From NCBI GenBank assembly GCA_019425105.1, contig JAHYYD010000079.1, positions 1 through 9,112 on the forward strand: a stretch of DNA of 9,112 bases, read 5' to 3'. The position numbers were made by a program, and so were the translations under genes. The stretch's first letter is position 1, and every line of letters begins with the position of its first letter. The notes below the pieces were generated by a model. That model saw only the letters and a program-made list of their open reading frames with translations, ran no database searches and was not told where the DNA came from. Origin of the DNA: Actinomycetota bacterium (lineage in GTDB: Bacteria; Actinomycetota; Actinomycetes; Actinomycetales; Actinomycetaceae). This document shows, in pieces, positions 1 through 6,122 of this stretch.

Positions 1-979
1 TAACGGCTCGCTGGCCGAGACCGCTCAGGACATCACCCTGACCGTCAAGAAGCCGAGCGCGAACGCGCACCTGATGCTCGTCAACCCTGCCGACAAGACG
101 ACGCAGGAAGTCGAGCTCGGCGATGGTGAGACCTCGCAGGTTGTGCTTCACGCCGTTGGTGGCGGCGACTCGCGCTTCCTGTACTGGGTGACGATCGAGA
201 ACCCGACTCCCACGCCGGACCCGCTGCCTTCCGTGGATCCGACTCCGGCGCCGCAGCCCACGCCGGACCCGCAGCCGACCCCGGACCCGCAGCCCACGCC
301 GGACCCGCAGCCGACCGTGGACCCCACCCCGGCGCCGCAGCCCACCGTGGATCCCACCCCGGCGCCGCAGCCCACCGTGGACCCCACCCCGGCTCCGACC
401 CCGGATCCCACGCCCCAGCCTCGCAGCGGCCAGTGGAAGTCCGGATACTTCGGCTGGTGGTACGCCTACTCTGACGGCACCTACGCCGCCAACGAAACCC
501 TGGTCATCGATGGCTTCACCTACCGCTTCGACGCGAGTGGCTACCTGAAGATGGGCTGGGTCTACGACGGCGGACACTGGTACTACCACGGCCCCAGCGG
601 TGCCCAGCAGTCCGGCTGGATTCAGGACCGCGGCTCCTGGTACTACCTCGACCCCGCGACCGGGCAGATGGCCACCGGCTGGACCCAGATCGGTGGAACC
701 TGGTTCTACCTGTCCTCCTCCGGCGTCATGCGCACCGGCTGGGTCAAGGATGGCGGCGCCTGGTACTACCTGTCGCCCTCCGGATCTATGGTCACCGGCT
801 GGCAGCTCCTCGGCGGGACCTGGTACCACCTGGGCACCAACGGCGCGATGACCACCGGCTGGTACCGGGAGGGCCCGACCTGGTTCTACCTGCGCGGTAA
901 TGGCTCCATGGCCACCGGTTGGGAACTGATCGGGTGGTCCTGGTACCACTTCGCCCCCTCGGGCGCGTGGATCGGCTAA
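1..979 (+). CDS. Cell-wall-binding repeat surface protein, 3' part (5' end outside window)
   Basis: The frame is open from base 2 to the TAA at 977-979, with no start context inside the window, so this is the C-terminal part of a longer protein. Three regions are visible. First comes a beta-rich segment of unknown fold (to about nt 202). Next is a Pro/Asp/Thr/Gln linker (nt 203-421). Last is a Trp/Tyr/Gly-rich module in which GW pairs recur every 20-21 residues, each followed by GG-x-WYYL or WFYL and a small turn such as PSG. That pattern is the choline/glucan-binding 'cell wall binding repeat' family (CW_binding_1 type), which holds secreted proteins to the envelope without covalent attachment. 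There is no LPxTG motif or C-terminal membrane anchor; the protein ends a few residues after the last repeat. The catalytic or adhesive domain presumably lies upstream, so the activity cannot be named. The stop is 12 bases before a hairpin shared with the convergent coaA. Confidence 0.88.
   Translation, partial: NGSLAETAQDITLTVKKPSANAHLMLVNPADKTTQEVELGDGETSQVVLHAVGGGDSRFLYWVTIENPTPTPDPLPSVDPTPAPQPTPDPQPTPDPQPTPDPQPTVDPTPAPQPTVDPTPAPQPTVDPTPAPTPDPTPQPRSGQWKSGYFGWWYAYSDGTYAANETLVIDGFTYRFDASGYLKMGWVYDGGHWYYHGPSGAQQSGWIQDRGSWYYLDPATGQMATGWTQIGGTWFYLSSSGVMRTGWVKDGGAWYYLSPSGSMVTGWQLLGGTWYHLGTNGAMTTGWYREGPTWFYLRGNGSMATGWELIGWSWYHFAPSGAWIG
257..400 (+). repeat. In-frame tandem repeats coding the proline-rich linker
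   Basis: Two tandem arrays lie back to back inside the surface-protein gene. The first has three 18-base units coding PTPDPQ (257-274, 275-292, 293-310). The second has three 30-base units coding [10 protein letters not shown] (311-340, 341-370, 371-400); the last unit ends in T instead of Q. The units differ only at a few bases. Such extended Pro-rich linkers usually act as rigid spacers across the wall, and the near-identity of units makes copy-number variation between strains likely (inference). Confidence 0.9.
554..976 (+). repeat. Seven GW/WYYL cell-wall-binding repeats
   Basis: Starting with the GW at nt 554, seven units of 20-21 codons follow to the end of the protein, with GW pairs at nt 554, 614, 677, 737, 797, 857 and 917. 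Each unit has the pattern GW-x(4)-G-x-WY/FY-x(2-4)-SG/TG/NG-x(2)-TG. A more degenerate unit precedes them (about nt 425-550). At DNA level the units are only moderately similar, so this is an old protein repeat and not a recent duplication. Confidence 0.85.
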
Positions 980-991
980 CCGTTAGCTTGA

Positions 992-1040
992 CATGAGACG
1001 AGGCCGTGGCTGGGTTTTCCGGCTGCGGCCTCGTCTCATG
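992..1040. terminator. Shared hairpin between convergent surface-protein gene and coaA
   Basis: A perfect 15-bp inverted repeat (992-1006 with 1026-1040) encloses a 19-base loop that can pair further with wobbles around a TTTT turn. It lies 12 bases after the + strand stop and 19 bases beyond the coaA stop on the - strand, the expected place for a bidirectional terminator. Neither side has a clear T-tract, which is common for actinobacterial terminators. The arms contain GACGAGGCC, also found in the hairpins at 4139-4171 and 5829-5861. Confidence 0.75.
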
Positions 1041-1059
1041 CATGATCGGGGCAGGAACG

Positions 1060-2082
1060 TCAGTCCTTGCGGATCGACAGCGATTCGACGCGGTGGTCGG
1101 CGCCCTTCGTGAAGATGAGGGTTGCGCGCTCGCGGGTGGGGCGGATGTTCTCGCGCAGGTTCGGCAGGTTGATCGCGTTCCACACGACGTGCGCGGTGGA
1201 GACGGCCTCGTCGTCGGTGAGGGATGCGTAGGTCTTGAAGTAGGAGTCTTCGCGCGAGAACGCGGTTGCACGAAGCTTGAGGAAGCGGTCGACGTACCAC
1301 CGCTCGATGAACGTCTCGTCGGCGTCGACGTAGATGGAGAAGTCGAAATAGTCCGAGACGGCCACCGACACGGAGCCGGGCGCCGAGCGCGGCGGCTGGA
1401 GCACGTTGAGGCCCTCGACGATGAGGATGTCGGGTCGATCCACGTCGATGAAGGCATCGGGCACAATGTCGTAGGTGACGTGGGAGTACACGGGTGCCTG
1501 GGCGTGCGGGTTGCCCGCCTTGACCGAGGCGAGGAACGAGATGAGGGCCGTGCGGTCGTAGGACTCGGGGAAGCCCTTGCGGGCGATGAGGGAGCGTTCC
1601 TGCAGGATCCGGTTCGGGTAGAGGAACCCGTCGGTCGTCACGAGGTCCACGCGCGGGGTGGAGTCCCAGCGCGAGAGCAGCAGCTGGAGCAGGCGCGCGA
1701 CCGTCGACTTGCCGACGGCGACCGAGCCGGCGATGCCGATGACGAAGGGGGTCGAGTGGGCCTCGGATTCGCCGAGGAACGCGTGGCGCTCGGCGGCGGT
1801 GCGGCGGCGACCGTCGATGTAGAGCTGCAGCAGCGCGCTCAGGGGACGGTAAATCGTGTCGACCTCGGTCATGTCGATGGGATCACCCAGCGACGCGATG
1901 CGGTCGATGTCCTCCTGGGTGAGCGGCAGGGGAGTGCGATCGGCGAGGCTGTCCCACTCGCAGCGATCAAAGCGCGCGTAGGGGTTAGGCGCGCCGCGCC
2001 TAGAGGCCTGCGTGTGCTCGTTGGACGAGGCGTTCGGCGAGGCCGGAAATGGGACGGTCGAGGGGCTCTCGGTGGTGCTCAC
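1060..2082 (-). CDS. coaA: Type I pantothenate kinase
   Basis: Phosphorylates pantothenate with ATP, the first and usually rate-controlling step of coenzyme A synthesis, in the cytoplasm. The 340-residue product has the family's P-loop at residues 116-127 ([12 protein letters not shown]), then [10 protein letters not shown] (148-157), the RKGFPESYD segment (168-176), a [12 protein letters not shown] strand (218-229) and the C-terminal [18 protein letters not shown] stretch (306-323). These are signature segments of bacterial type I CoaA. The length is slightly above the usual ~310-320 residues because of a polar N-terminal extension of about 35 residues. I chose the GTG at 2082: it is the last plausible start before the conserved region and has a -10-like hexamer just upstream, whereas the longer reading frame to 2217 would run into glmS. 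It is divergent from glmS, and its 3' end faces the shared hairpin. Confidence 0.95.
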   Translation of the reverse strand: MSTTESPSTVPFPASPNASSNEHTQASRRGAPNPYARFDRCEWDSLADRTPLPLTQEDIDRIASLGDPIDMTEVDTIYRPLSALLQLYIDGRRRTAAERHAFLGESEAHSTPFVIGIAGSVAVGKSTVARLLQLLLSRWDSTPRVDLVTTDGFLYPNRILQERSLIARKGFPESYDRTALISFLASVKAGNPHAQAPVYSHVTYDIVPDAFIDVDRPDILIVEGLNVLQPPRSAPGSVSVAVSDYFDFSIYVDADETFIERWYVDRFLKLRATAFSREDSYFKTYASLTDDEAVSTAHVVWNAINLPNLRENIRPTRERATLIFTKGADHRVESLSIRKD

Positions 2083-2088
2083 GACCCC

Positions 2089-2094
2089 ATTGTG
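2089..2094 (-). promoter_or_regulatory. Candidate -10 box for a leaderless coaA transcript
   Basis: On the - strand CACAAT (four of six matches to TATAAT) is followed by six bases and then the chosen GTG at 2082. This spacing would put the transcription start at or next to the start codon. No good -35 is visible 16-18 bases further upstream, and only a weak GGGG lies in the ribosome-binding position. Call made on spacing alone. Confidence 0.35.
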
Positions 2095-2189
2095 CCCCAC
2101 ATGCTGATGCCAGCGCGCACTCAGTTCGCGGCGTGAAGCGACACACGTTACTGGCCTGGGGAGGGGGTGGGTGTGCTGGAATGGGTGGT

Positions 2190-4103
2190 ATGTGCGGAAT
2201 TGTTGGACATATTGCATGCAAGGCGTCCCAGCGTAGCCGCGAGGTTGTCCTCGGTGGCCTGGCGCGCCTCGAATATCGCGGATACGACTCGGCAGGTATT
2301 GCCCTGACCTCGAACAACGGCCTCTACGTGCGCCGTGCGGTCGGCAAGCTTGTCAACCTCGTCGAAGAAGTTGACGCGGACGCCCCCGCCGACGCCATGG
2401 CCGGTATCGGGCATACCCGTTGGGCCACCCACGGGCGCCCGACGGTCGCGAACGCCCATCCCCATACGAGCCCGGACGGGCGCTTCGCCCTCGTCCACAA
2501 CGGCATCATCGAGAACGCGGATGCCCTGCGCGCCGCCCTCATCGCCGACGGCGAGTTCTTCTCCTCCGAGACCGACACCGAGGTGGTTGTCCACCTGCTG
2601 GCGCGCGCCTACAACGAGGCGGAGGCGGCCTCGTACACCGGCGGAGTCGCCGCACTGACGGGTGCGGACGAGGAGGTGGCGCGTCGCCTCGTCGTCGCGA
2701 TGCGCGGTGTGACCGCGCAGCTGCACGGCACCTTCACGCTGCTGGTGGTGAGTACCGAGTCTCCGAACGTCATCGTCGCGGCCCGCCGCTCCTCCCCGCT
2801 GGTCATCGGCCTGGGCGAGGGTGAGAACTTCCTCGGCTCCGACGTCCTGGCCTTCGTCGAACACACGAACCGCGCGCTCGAGGTCGGCCAGGACGAGGTC
2901 GCGGTCGTCTCCGCGAGTGGCGTGACCGTCATCGACCCCAGCGGTAACCCCGTCGAGCGCAAGCCCTACGAGGTTGATTTCTCCTCCGATCGCGCCACCA
3001 AGAACGGCTGGCCGACCTTCATGGAGAAGGAAATCCATGAGCAGCCCGAGGCCGTGGGCGCGACCCTGGCGGATCGCATCGACTCTCACGGACACCTGGC
3101 TCTGGACGAGGTGCGTATCCCCGAGCACGTGCTGCGCTCCGTCGACAAGGTCATCATGATCGGCTGCGGCACCGCCTCCTACGCCGGACAGGTCGCCCGC
3201 TACGCGATCGAGCACTGGTGCCGCATCCCCTGCGAGGTCGAGCTTTCCAGCGAGTTCCGCTACCGCGACCCGGTTGTGGGTGAAAAGACGTTGGTTGTCG
3301 CCATCTCCCAGAGCGGCGAGACCATGGACACCATCCAGGCGATCCGCCACGCCCGCGAGCAGGGCGCGAAGGTCGTCGCCATCGTGAATACGCCTGGATC
3401 GACGATCTCGCGTGAGTCCGACGCCGTGATCCTCACCCACGCGGGCCCCGAGATCGCGGTCGCCTCCACGAAGGCGTTCACCGCGCAGGTCACCGCCTGC
3501 TACATCCTGGGCCTGTACCTGGCGCAGGTGCGCGGCAACAAGTACGCCGACGAGATCGCCGACTACATGGACAAGCTCGCGCGCGTCCCGCAGGCCATCG
3601 CGAAGGTCCTGGAAAACGGTGAGACGGTCCGCCAGTTCGCCCGCACGATGCAGGACGCGACCTCGGTCATCTACCTGGGCCGCCACGTCGGCTTCCCCGT
3701 CGCGCTCGAGGGAGCGCTCAAGCTCAAGGAAATCTGCTACATCCACGCCGAGGGCTTCGCTGCCGGCGAGCTCAAGCACGGCCCGATCGCGCTCGTGGAC
3801 GAGGGCCAGCCGGTCATCGTCATCGTGCCGACCCCGCGCCGCCCCGAGCTGCACGGTAAGGTCCTGGCCAACATCGCCGAGGTCCGGGCCCGTGGTGCCC
3901 GCACGATCGTCATCGCCGAGGAGGGGGACTCCTCCGTCGACGAGTTCGCCGAGGTCGTCTTCCGCGTGCCCCCCGTGCCGACCCTGTACGCGCCGCTGCT
4001 GACCGTCGTGCCGCTGCAGATCTTCGCCTGCGAGCTCGCCTCCGTCAAGGGCCTCGACGTCGACCAGCCGCGCAACCTGGCCAAGTCCGTGACGGTGGAG
4101 TGA
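2190..4103 (+). CDS. glmS: Glutamine--fructose-6-phosphate aminotransferase (isomerizing)
   Basis: Makes glucosamine-6-phosphate from fructose-6-phosphate and glutamine, the entry step to UDP-GlcNAc and peptidoglycan. The 637-residue protein has both halves. The N-terminal glutaminase has the nucleophile Cys2, GHTRWATHG (74-82), NGIIEN (104-109) and TDTE (128-131). Two SIS isomerase domains follow, with GCGTASYAG (325-333), SQSGETMDT (373-381), STKAFTAQ (426-433) and [14 protein letters not shown] (519-532). The C-terminal tail [13 protein letters not shown] is typical. The ATG at 2190 is fixed by chemistry: Met is removed to expose Cys as the catalytic N-terminus. Longer in-frame starts (2181 or upstream) would bury it. 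Upstream ribosome binding is weak (GGGTGG at 2183-2188). The 107-base gap to the divergent coaA must hold its promoter, but I see no convincing boxes. No glmS ribozyme is expected or seen. Confidence 0.97.
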   Translation: MCGIVGHIACKASQRSREVVLGGLARLEYRGYDSAGIALTSNNGLYVRRAVGKLVNLVEEVDADAPADAMAGIGHTRWATHGRPTVANAHPHTSPDGRFALVHNGIIENADALRAALIADGEFFSSETDTEVVVHLLARAYNEAEAASYTGGVAALTGADEEVARRLVVAMRGVTAQLHGTFTLLVVSTESPNVIVAARRSSPLVIGLGEGENFLGSDVLAFVEHTNRALEVGQDEVAVVSASGVTVIDPSGNPVERKPYEVDFSSDRATKNGWPTFMEKEIHEQPEAVGATLADRIDSHGHLALDEVRIPEHVLRSVDKVIMIGCGTASYAGQVARYAIEHWCRIPCEVELSSEFRYRDPVVGEKTLVVAISQSGETMDTIQAIRHAREQGAKVVAIVNTPGSTISRESDAVILTHAGPEIAVASTKAFTAQVTACYILGLYLAQVRGNKYADEIADYMDKLARVPQAIAKVLENGETVRQFARTMQDATSVIYLGRHVGFPVALEGALKLKEICYIHAEGFAAGELKHGPIALVDEGQPVIVIVPTPRRPELHGKVLANIAEVRARGARTIVIAEEGDSSVDEFAEVVFRVPPVPTLYAPLLTVVPLQIFACELASVKGLDVDQPRNLAKSVTVE

Positions 4104-4123
4104 TCCACCGGTGCGGGGCTAGC

Positions 4124-4190
4124 GCCTCGTGAACGCGGCGGGCCTCATTCCTGATACAGGGACGAGGCCCGGGCCGCGTTTGCGGACCGG
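4124..4190 (+). repeat. Hairpin-bearing direct repeat, left copy (after glmS)
   Basis: About 67 bases that recur at 5813-5880 in the same orientation. They begin with GCCTCGTGA, contain a 31-base core (4139-4169) with one difference from the other copy, and end with GCGGAcCGG. The core folds into a 15-position stem, 4139-4153 with 4157-4171, around an ATA triloop, with one A-C mismatch (4147/4163) and one G-T wobble. It starts 20 bases after the glmS stop, so it can serve as the glmS terminator. No T-tract follows. Confidence 0.85.
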
Positions 4191-4296
4191 CGTCAGTTTC
4201 CTCATGCTCGTGGGCGACTGTGGGTTCCCCTTGCGTGTTGTGCGAGGCAAGCCGTCGACGGCATGTGCGCTCACAATTCAATACCATCCGGCTACC

Positions 4297-4857
4297 ATGG
4301 AGTTCGTGAGTGTCGCAGATAATTCCTCCAGGTCGAATGCGTGTCTCGACCTGCCTGCGGACTTCTATTGGTATGGCGGCGGTAATGGAACGGTGCAAGA
4401 GCACATCAGCTTAGCTGTAAATGCTCTTATGGCGGCCATCAAGGAGCCAAGGAACCGTCGCTGGAATCCGTACCAAGAGGCGATGATCCGCGCGAGTTTT
4501 AGAAAGCGCCTGGAAAAAGCCGCACAAGGCAAACTTCGACCACCGGAAGAACTGAAATCTCTGCGCGGCGGTGTTGCTCTCTTCGAAATTCGCTGGCGGG
4601 ACATTGATGTTCGCGAAGTTAATTCCTCAGGGATTGACTCCTATGCTCAGGTTGAGGTCCGTCTCATTCACGCTCAGCCATTCGATCAGCTAGGCCTGTG
4701 CATACTAGGCCTTCACGCTCATGAAAAGGTGATCATCAAGGGCGACCCGGCTGCGACCAAAGCCGCGCAAGACGCTGAGATCGACAAAGCTGAGTATCTC
4801 CTCATCTCTGGATATTCCACATGCTGGGGTGTCGAGCGGCGCACACAACATGACTGA
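4297..4857 (+). CDS. Putative HigB/RelE-like toxin with N-terminal extension
   Basis: A 186-residue protein with no strong match by eye. From about residue 80 it follows the layout of phage Gp49-like/HigB toxins: a PPEELKSL loop, a strand ALFEIRWRD (94-102), a strand pair QVEVRLIHAQ and GLCILGLHAHEKV (118-145), then a terminal helix APEID-like segment (AATKAAQDAEIDKAEYLL, 152-169). Such toxins are ribosome-dependent mRNA endonucleases. The core carries a ~14-residue insert after WRD, and the usual KKT segment reads HEKVIIKGD. About 60 residues precede the core, making it longer than the usual 90-125 residues. The ATG at 4297 is preferred; a GTG at 4306 is the alternative. Upstream frame extension crosses the repeat and is unlikely. 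No ribosome-binding site is seen; TACCAT at 4282-4287 could be a -10 for a near-leaderless message. Position just before an XRE antitoxin supports the call. It could also be an unrelated hypothetical. Confidence 0.6.
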   Translation: MEFVSVADNSSRSNACLDLPADFYWYGGGNGTVQEHISLAVNALMAAIKEPRNRRWNPYQEAMIRASFRKRLEKAAQGKLRPPEELKSLRGGVALFEIRWRDIDVREVNSSGIDSYAQVEVRLIHAQPFDQLGLCILGLHAHEKVIIKGDPAATKAAQDAEIDKAEYLLISGYSTCWGVERRTQHD

Positions 4858-4908
4858 AGTTTGCATAACGTCATCTCACACTTATATAGTTTAATCTATG
4901 ACTTCAGT
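4853..4908. promoter_or_regulatory. Inverted repeat flanking the antitoxin promoter (possible operator)
   Basis: ACTGAAGT (4853-4860) and ACTTCAGT (4901-4908) form a perfect 8-bp inverted repeat. The arms sit on either side of the -35/-10 pair and are separated by 40 bases. The left arm overlaps the toxin stop codon and the right arm overlaps codons 2-4 of the antitoxin. XRE antitoxins commonly repress their own promoters by binding such repeats, so this is a candidate operator, but the long spacer is unusual. Confidence 0.4.
4861..4890 (+). promoter_or_regulatory. Antitoxin promoter giving a leaderless transcript
   Basis: TTGCAT (4861-4866) and TATAGT (4885-4890, five of six matches to TATAAT) are 18 bases apart. 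Seven bases later comes the ATG at 4898, so transcription would begin at the start codon. The stretch is the most AT-rich in the window, and there is no ribosome-binding site before the ATG, which fits a leaderless message. It would let the antitoxin and the chaperone-like gene be made without the toxin. Confidence 0.7.
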
Positions 4909-5287
4909 GAGTGATCTAAGCCTTGAGCGTCGCGCAGACCTGCTGGTCGATGCGAGGGATCGTCTTCTCGAGGATTTGGTAAGGCTCCGCAAGGAGCACA
5001 AGCTCAGCCAGCAGACTGTCGCCGAGCGCATGGGCGTCAGTCAGCCGACGGTCGCTGCGTTTGAACGCTATGACGCTAACCCGACCATGTCATCCATCAT
5101 CCGATACGCGATGGCCGTCGACGCACTCCTCGACATTAAGGTTGTCGACGACTGTGGCGAGGGCGTACCCGCTACGTGGCAGATGACCGGAGCCGCCAAA
5201 GCAACTGTCCATGTTCCGGCGACGCCGCGTAAGGCGCAGGTAATCGCTGACGACTGGACCATTACCCAGGAGCCAGCTCATGTCTGA
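4898..5287 (+). CDS. XRE-family (HigA-like) antitoxin / autoregulator
   Basis: A 129-residue protein with a clear Cro/CI-type helix-turn-helix at about residues 24-80. The region LSQQTVAERMGVSQPTVAAFE (36-56) holds the scaffold and recognition helices, followed by NPTMSSIIRYAMAVDALLDI. It should bind DNA as a dimer and neutralise the product of the preceding gene. The roughly 50 residues after the HTH are low in charge and carry two Trp (W94, W120) in an otherwise loose sequence. In chaperone-dependent HigA antitoxins such a C-terminal tail is the 'chaperone addiction' region bound by SecB-like partners; whether this tail does so is inference. Toxin before antitoxin is the higBA order. It lies 40 bases after the toxin stop and overlaps the next gene by 8 bases. 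Confidence 0.8.
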   Translation: MTSVSDLSLERRADLLVDARDRLLEDLVRLRKEHKLSQQTVAERMGVSQPTVAAFERYDANPTMSSIIRYAMAVDALLDIKVVDDCGEGVPATWQMTGAAKATVHVPATPRKAQVIADDWTITQEPAHV

Positions 5288-5735
5288 CGTGCCGCTCTTG
5301 ACAACCGCCGACGAGATGCTCAGGATTGCGGAACTCCAGCTGGCAGCTATCCGCTTTGACCACCTGTCGATTGACCTCATTGACAATGCTCCGCAGGCAG
5401 GTGTCGATCGTGAAGATAGCGAGTCGACGCCGATCGAGATTACCTGCAAGCTCGGGACTCGGCAGGAAGGAAAAGAGTTCGGAGCTCGGTTTGAATTCCA
5501 TTTCAAAGCCGCGCAGTGGCAGGCCGTTATCGCGGTCATCACCGATTATGCGGGGTGTCAGGGGTTTGTTGTCTCCCCTGAAGCATCTGCCGACTTCGCA
5601 TCGAAAGTCGCGCTCATGGCAGCGATTCCCTTTGTTCGTGAAGCCCTCAGTGGCTTGACCGCGCGGGTCACTGGCACGGCCGTTCTCCTGCCTCTCATTC
5701 GCTCCGGCCAAATCACTTTCGCTCCCAATAAGTAG
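5280..5735 (+). CDS. Putative SecB-like chaperone of the toxin-antitoxin module
   Basis: A 151-residue cytoplasmic-type protein with no signal or membrane segment. Alternating strands occur at about 51-76 (PIEITCKLGT, GARFEFHFKA). Near the C-terminus AAIPFVREALSGLTAR (114-129) followed by LLPLI resembles the SecB hallmark in which a PYARE/PYIRE segment and a Thr/Ser-Arg helix precede a Pro/Leu-rich strand. The residue order is also close to that of the M. tuberculosis TAC chaperone Rv1957 as I recall it. Length is near SecB's ~150-180. The ATG at 5280 lies inside the end of the antitoxin gene (shared bases ATGTCTGA) with a good AGGAG at 5268-5272, which implies translational coupling. Full-length SecB is rare in Gram-positives, so a dedicated antitoxin chaperone is more likely than general export. 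Assignment rests on one motif plus context. Confidence 0.6.
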   Translation: MSDVPLLTTADEMLRIAELQLAAIRFDHLSIDLIDNAPQAGVDREDSESTPIEITCKLGTRQEGKEFGARFEFHFKAAQWQAVIAVITDYAGCQGFVVSPEASADFASKVALMAAIPFVREALSGLTARVTGTAVLLPLIRSGQITFAPNK

Positions 5736-5812
5736 TCTAGGTGGTTTTCTTACAAGGGCTGTGCACGTCTCTCCTGCATCTTGTTCGCCCTATAGTCTGA
5801 CGCCAGGCTGTG

Positions 5813-5880
5813 GCCTCGTGAGTGATAACGGGCCTCGTTCCTGATACAGGGACGAGGCCTGCGGCGCTTGTGCGGATCGG
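5813..5880 (+). repeat. Hairpin-bearing direct repeat, right copy (after the SecB-like gene)
   Basis: Second copy of the 4124-4190 repeat, same strand. The core stem pairs 5829-5843 with 5847-5861 around ATA. It is fully paired apart from two G-T wobbles, because the A-C mismatch of the left copy is a G-C pair here (5837/5853). It lies 77 bases after the SecB-like stop and could end that transcript. Outside the core the copies differ mainly just after GCCTCGTGA and just after GACGAGGCC. Confidence 0.85.
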
Positions 5881-6109
5881 TGCCGATAGAGGCGTCGGAT
5901 AGAAACGTGTGCGGGTGTGCTGCGTCATCGGATGCGTCCCAAAGCGTGAATGCGTTCATGAAAACATTGTGAAACACTAGCCAAAACGGCGATCGAGCGT
6001 GCGAGGGTGGGGGAGGAGGCGACTAGCGTGGAAACCACGGCGACATCCGCGCCGCACCCAACAACGCAAGTTTGCCCCGGCCTCGTGACACGACGGCCGC
6101 GACCACCCC

Positions 6110-6116
6110 AGGAGGT
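6110..6116 (+). promoter_or_regulatory. Strong ribosome binding site of the permease gene
   Basis: AGGAGGT lies six bases before the ATG at 6123. It decides this start over the upstream in-frame TTG at 6072, which would add 17 hydrophilic residues before the first membrane helix. It is the best Shine-Dalgarno sequence in the window. Confidence 0.85.
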
Positions 6117-6122
6117 GCGCAC

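Larger units (their letters stand above)
4124..5880. mobile_element. Candidate acquired island bounded by direct repeats
   Basis: The block between and including the two repeat copies has visibly lower GC than its neighbours. Hand counts of single 60-base lines gave about 50-53% here (4381-4440, 5461-5520) against about 65% in glmS (3601-3660). Its first gene also uses codons rare in high-GC actinobacteria (TTA at 4411, AGA in the ASFRKR segment). It holds three genes resembling a toxin-antitoxin-chaperone module. No integrase, transposase or tRNA is present. Recombination between the repeats would remove 1690 bases and leave one hairpin behind glmS. Mobility itself is inference. Confidence 0.5.
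5736..6122. other. Intergenic region without a gene
   Basis: 387 bases separate the SecB-like gene from the permease. 5736-5812 is lower in GC and shows no gene or strong structure. 5813-5880 is the right hairpin repeat. 5881-6109 should contain the permease promoter; the AT-rich patch at about 5950-5985 (with TTCATGAA and a partial inverted repeat GTTCA/TGAAAC at 5954-5975) is the best candidate area, but no convincing -35/-10 pair was found. Reading frames on the - strand here run through the hairpin and look like shadows. Confidence 0.6.

Noticed and set aside
1006..2136. 376-codon open frame on the + strand opposite coaA
   Set aside because: It overlaps nearly all of coaA, starts in the terminator hairpin and has low-complexity charged composition.
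2083..2189. Search for a glmS promoter or riboswitch-like leader in the coaA-glmS gap
   Set aside because: No convincing -35/-10 pair or structured leader was found; TGGAAT at 2177-2182 has leaderless-type spacing but lacks the key second-position A.
2148..3854. 568-codon open frame on the - strand opposite glmS
   Set aside because: It mirrors glmS through its conserved motifs, its translation is Arg/Asp/Gly/Val-rich with no recognisable domain, and long antisense frames are expected in high-GC coding DNA.
4129..4296. N-terminal extension of the toxin-like frame to a GTG at 4129
   Set aside because: It would translate the hairpin repeat and the glmS downstream region, and it has no ribosome binding site or conservation signal.
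5954..5975. GTTCA / TGAAAC partial inverted repeat upstream of the permease
   Set aside because: The arms are short and imperfect and no promoter can be aligned with it, so it is mentioned only as a candidate area, not an operator.
5750..5977. 75-codon - strand frame sharing a peptide (RPRPCIRNEAR) with another - strand frame near 4150
   Set aside because: The shared peptide is only the translated hairpin repeat; there is no start context and no independent coding signal.
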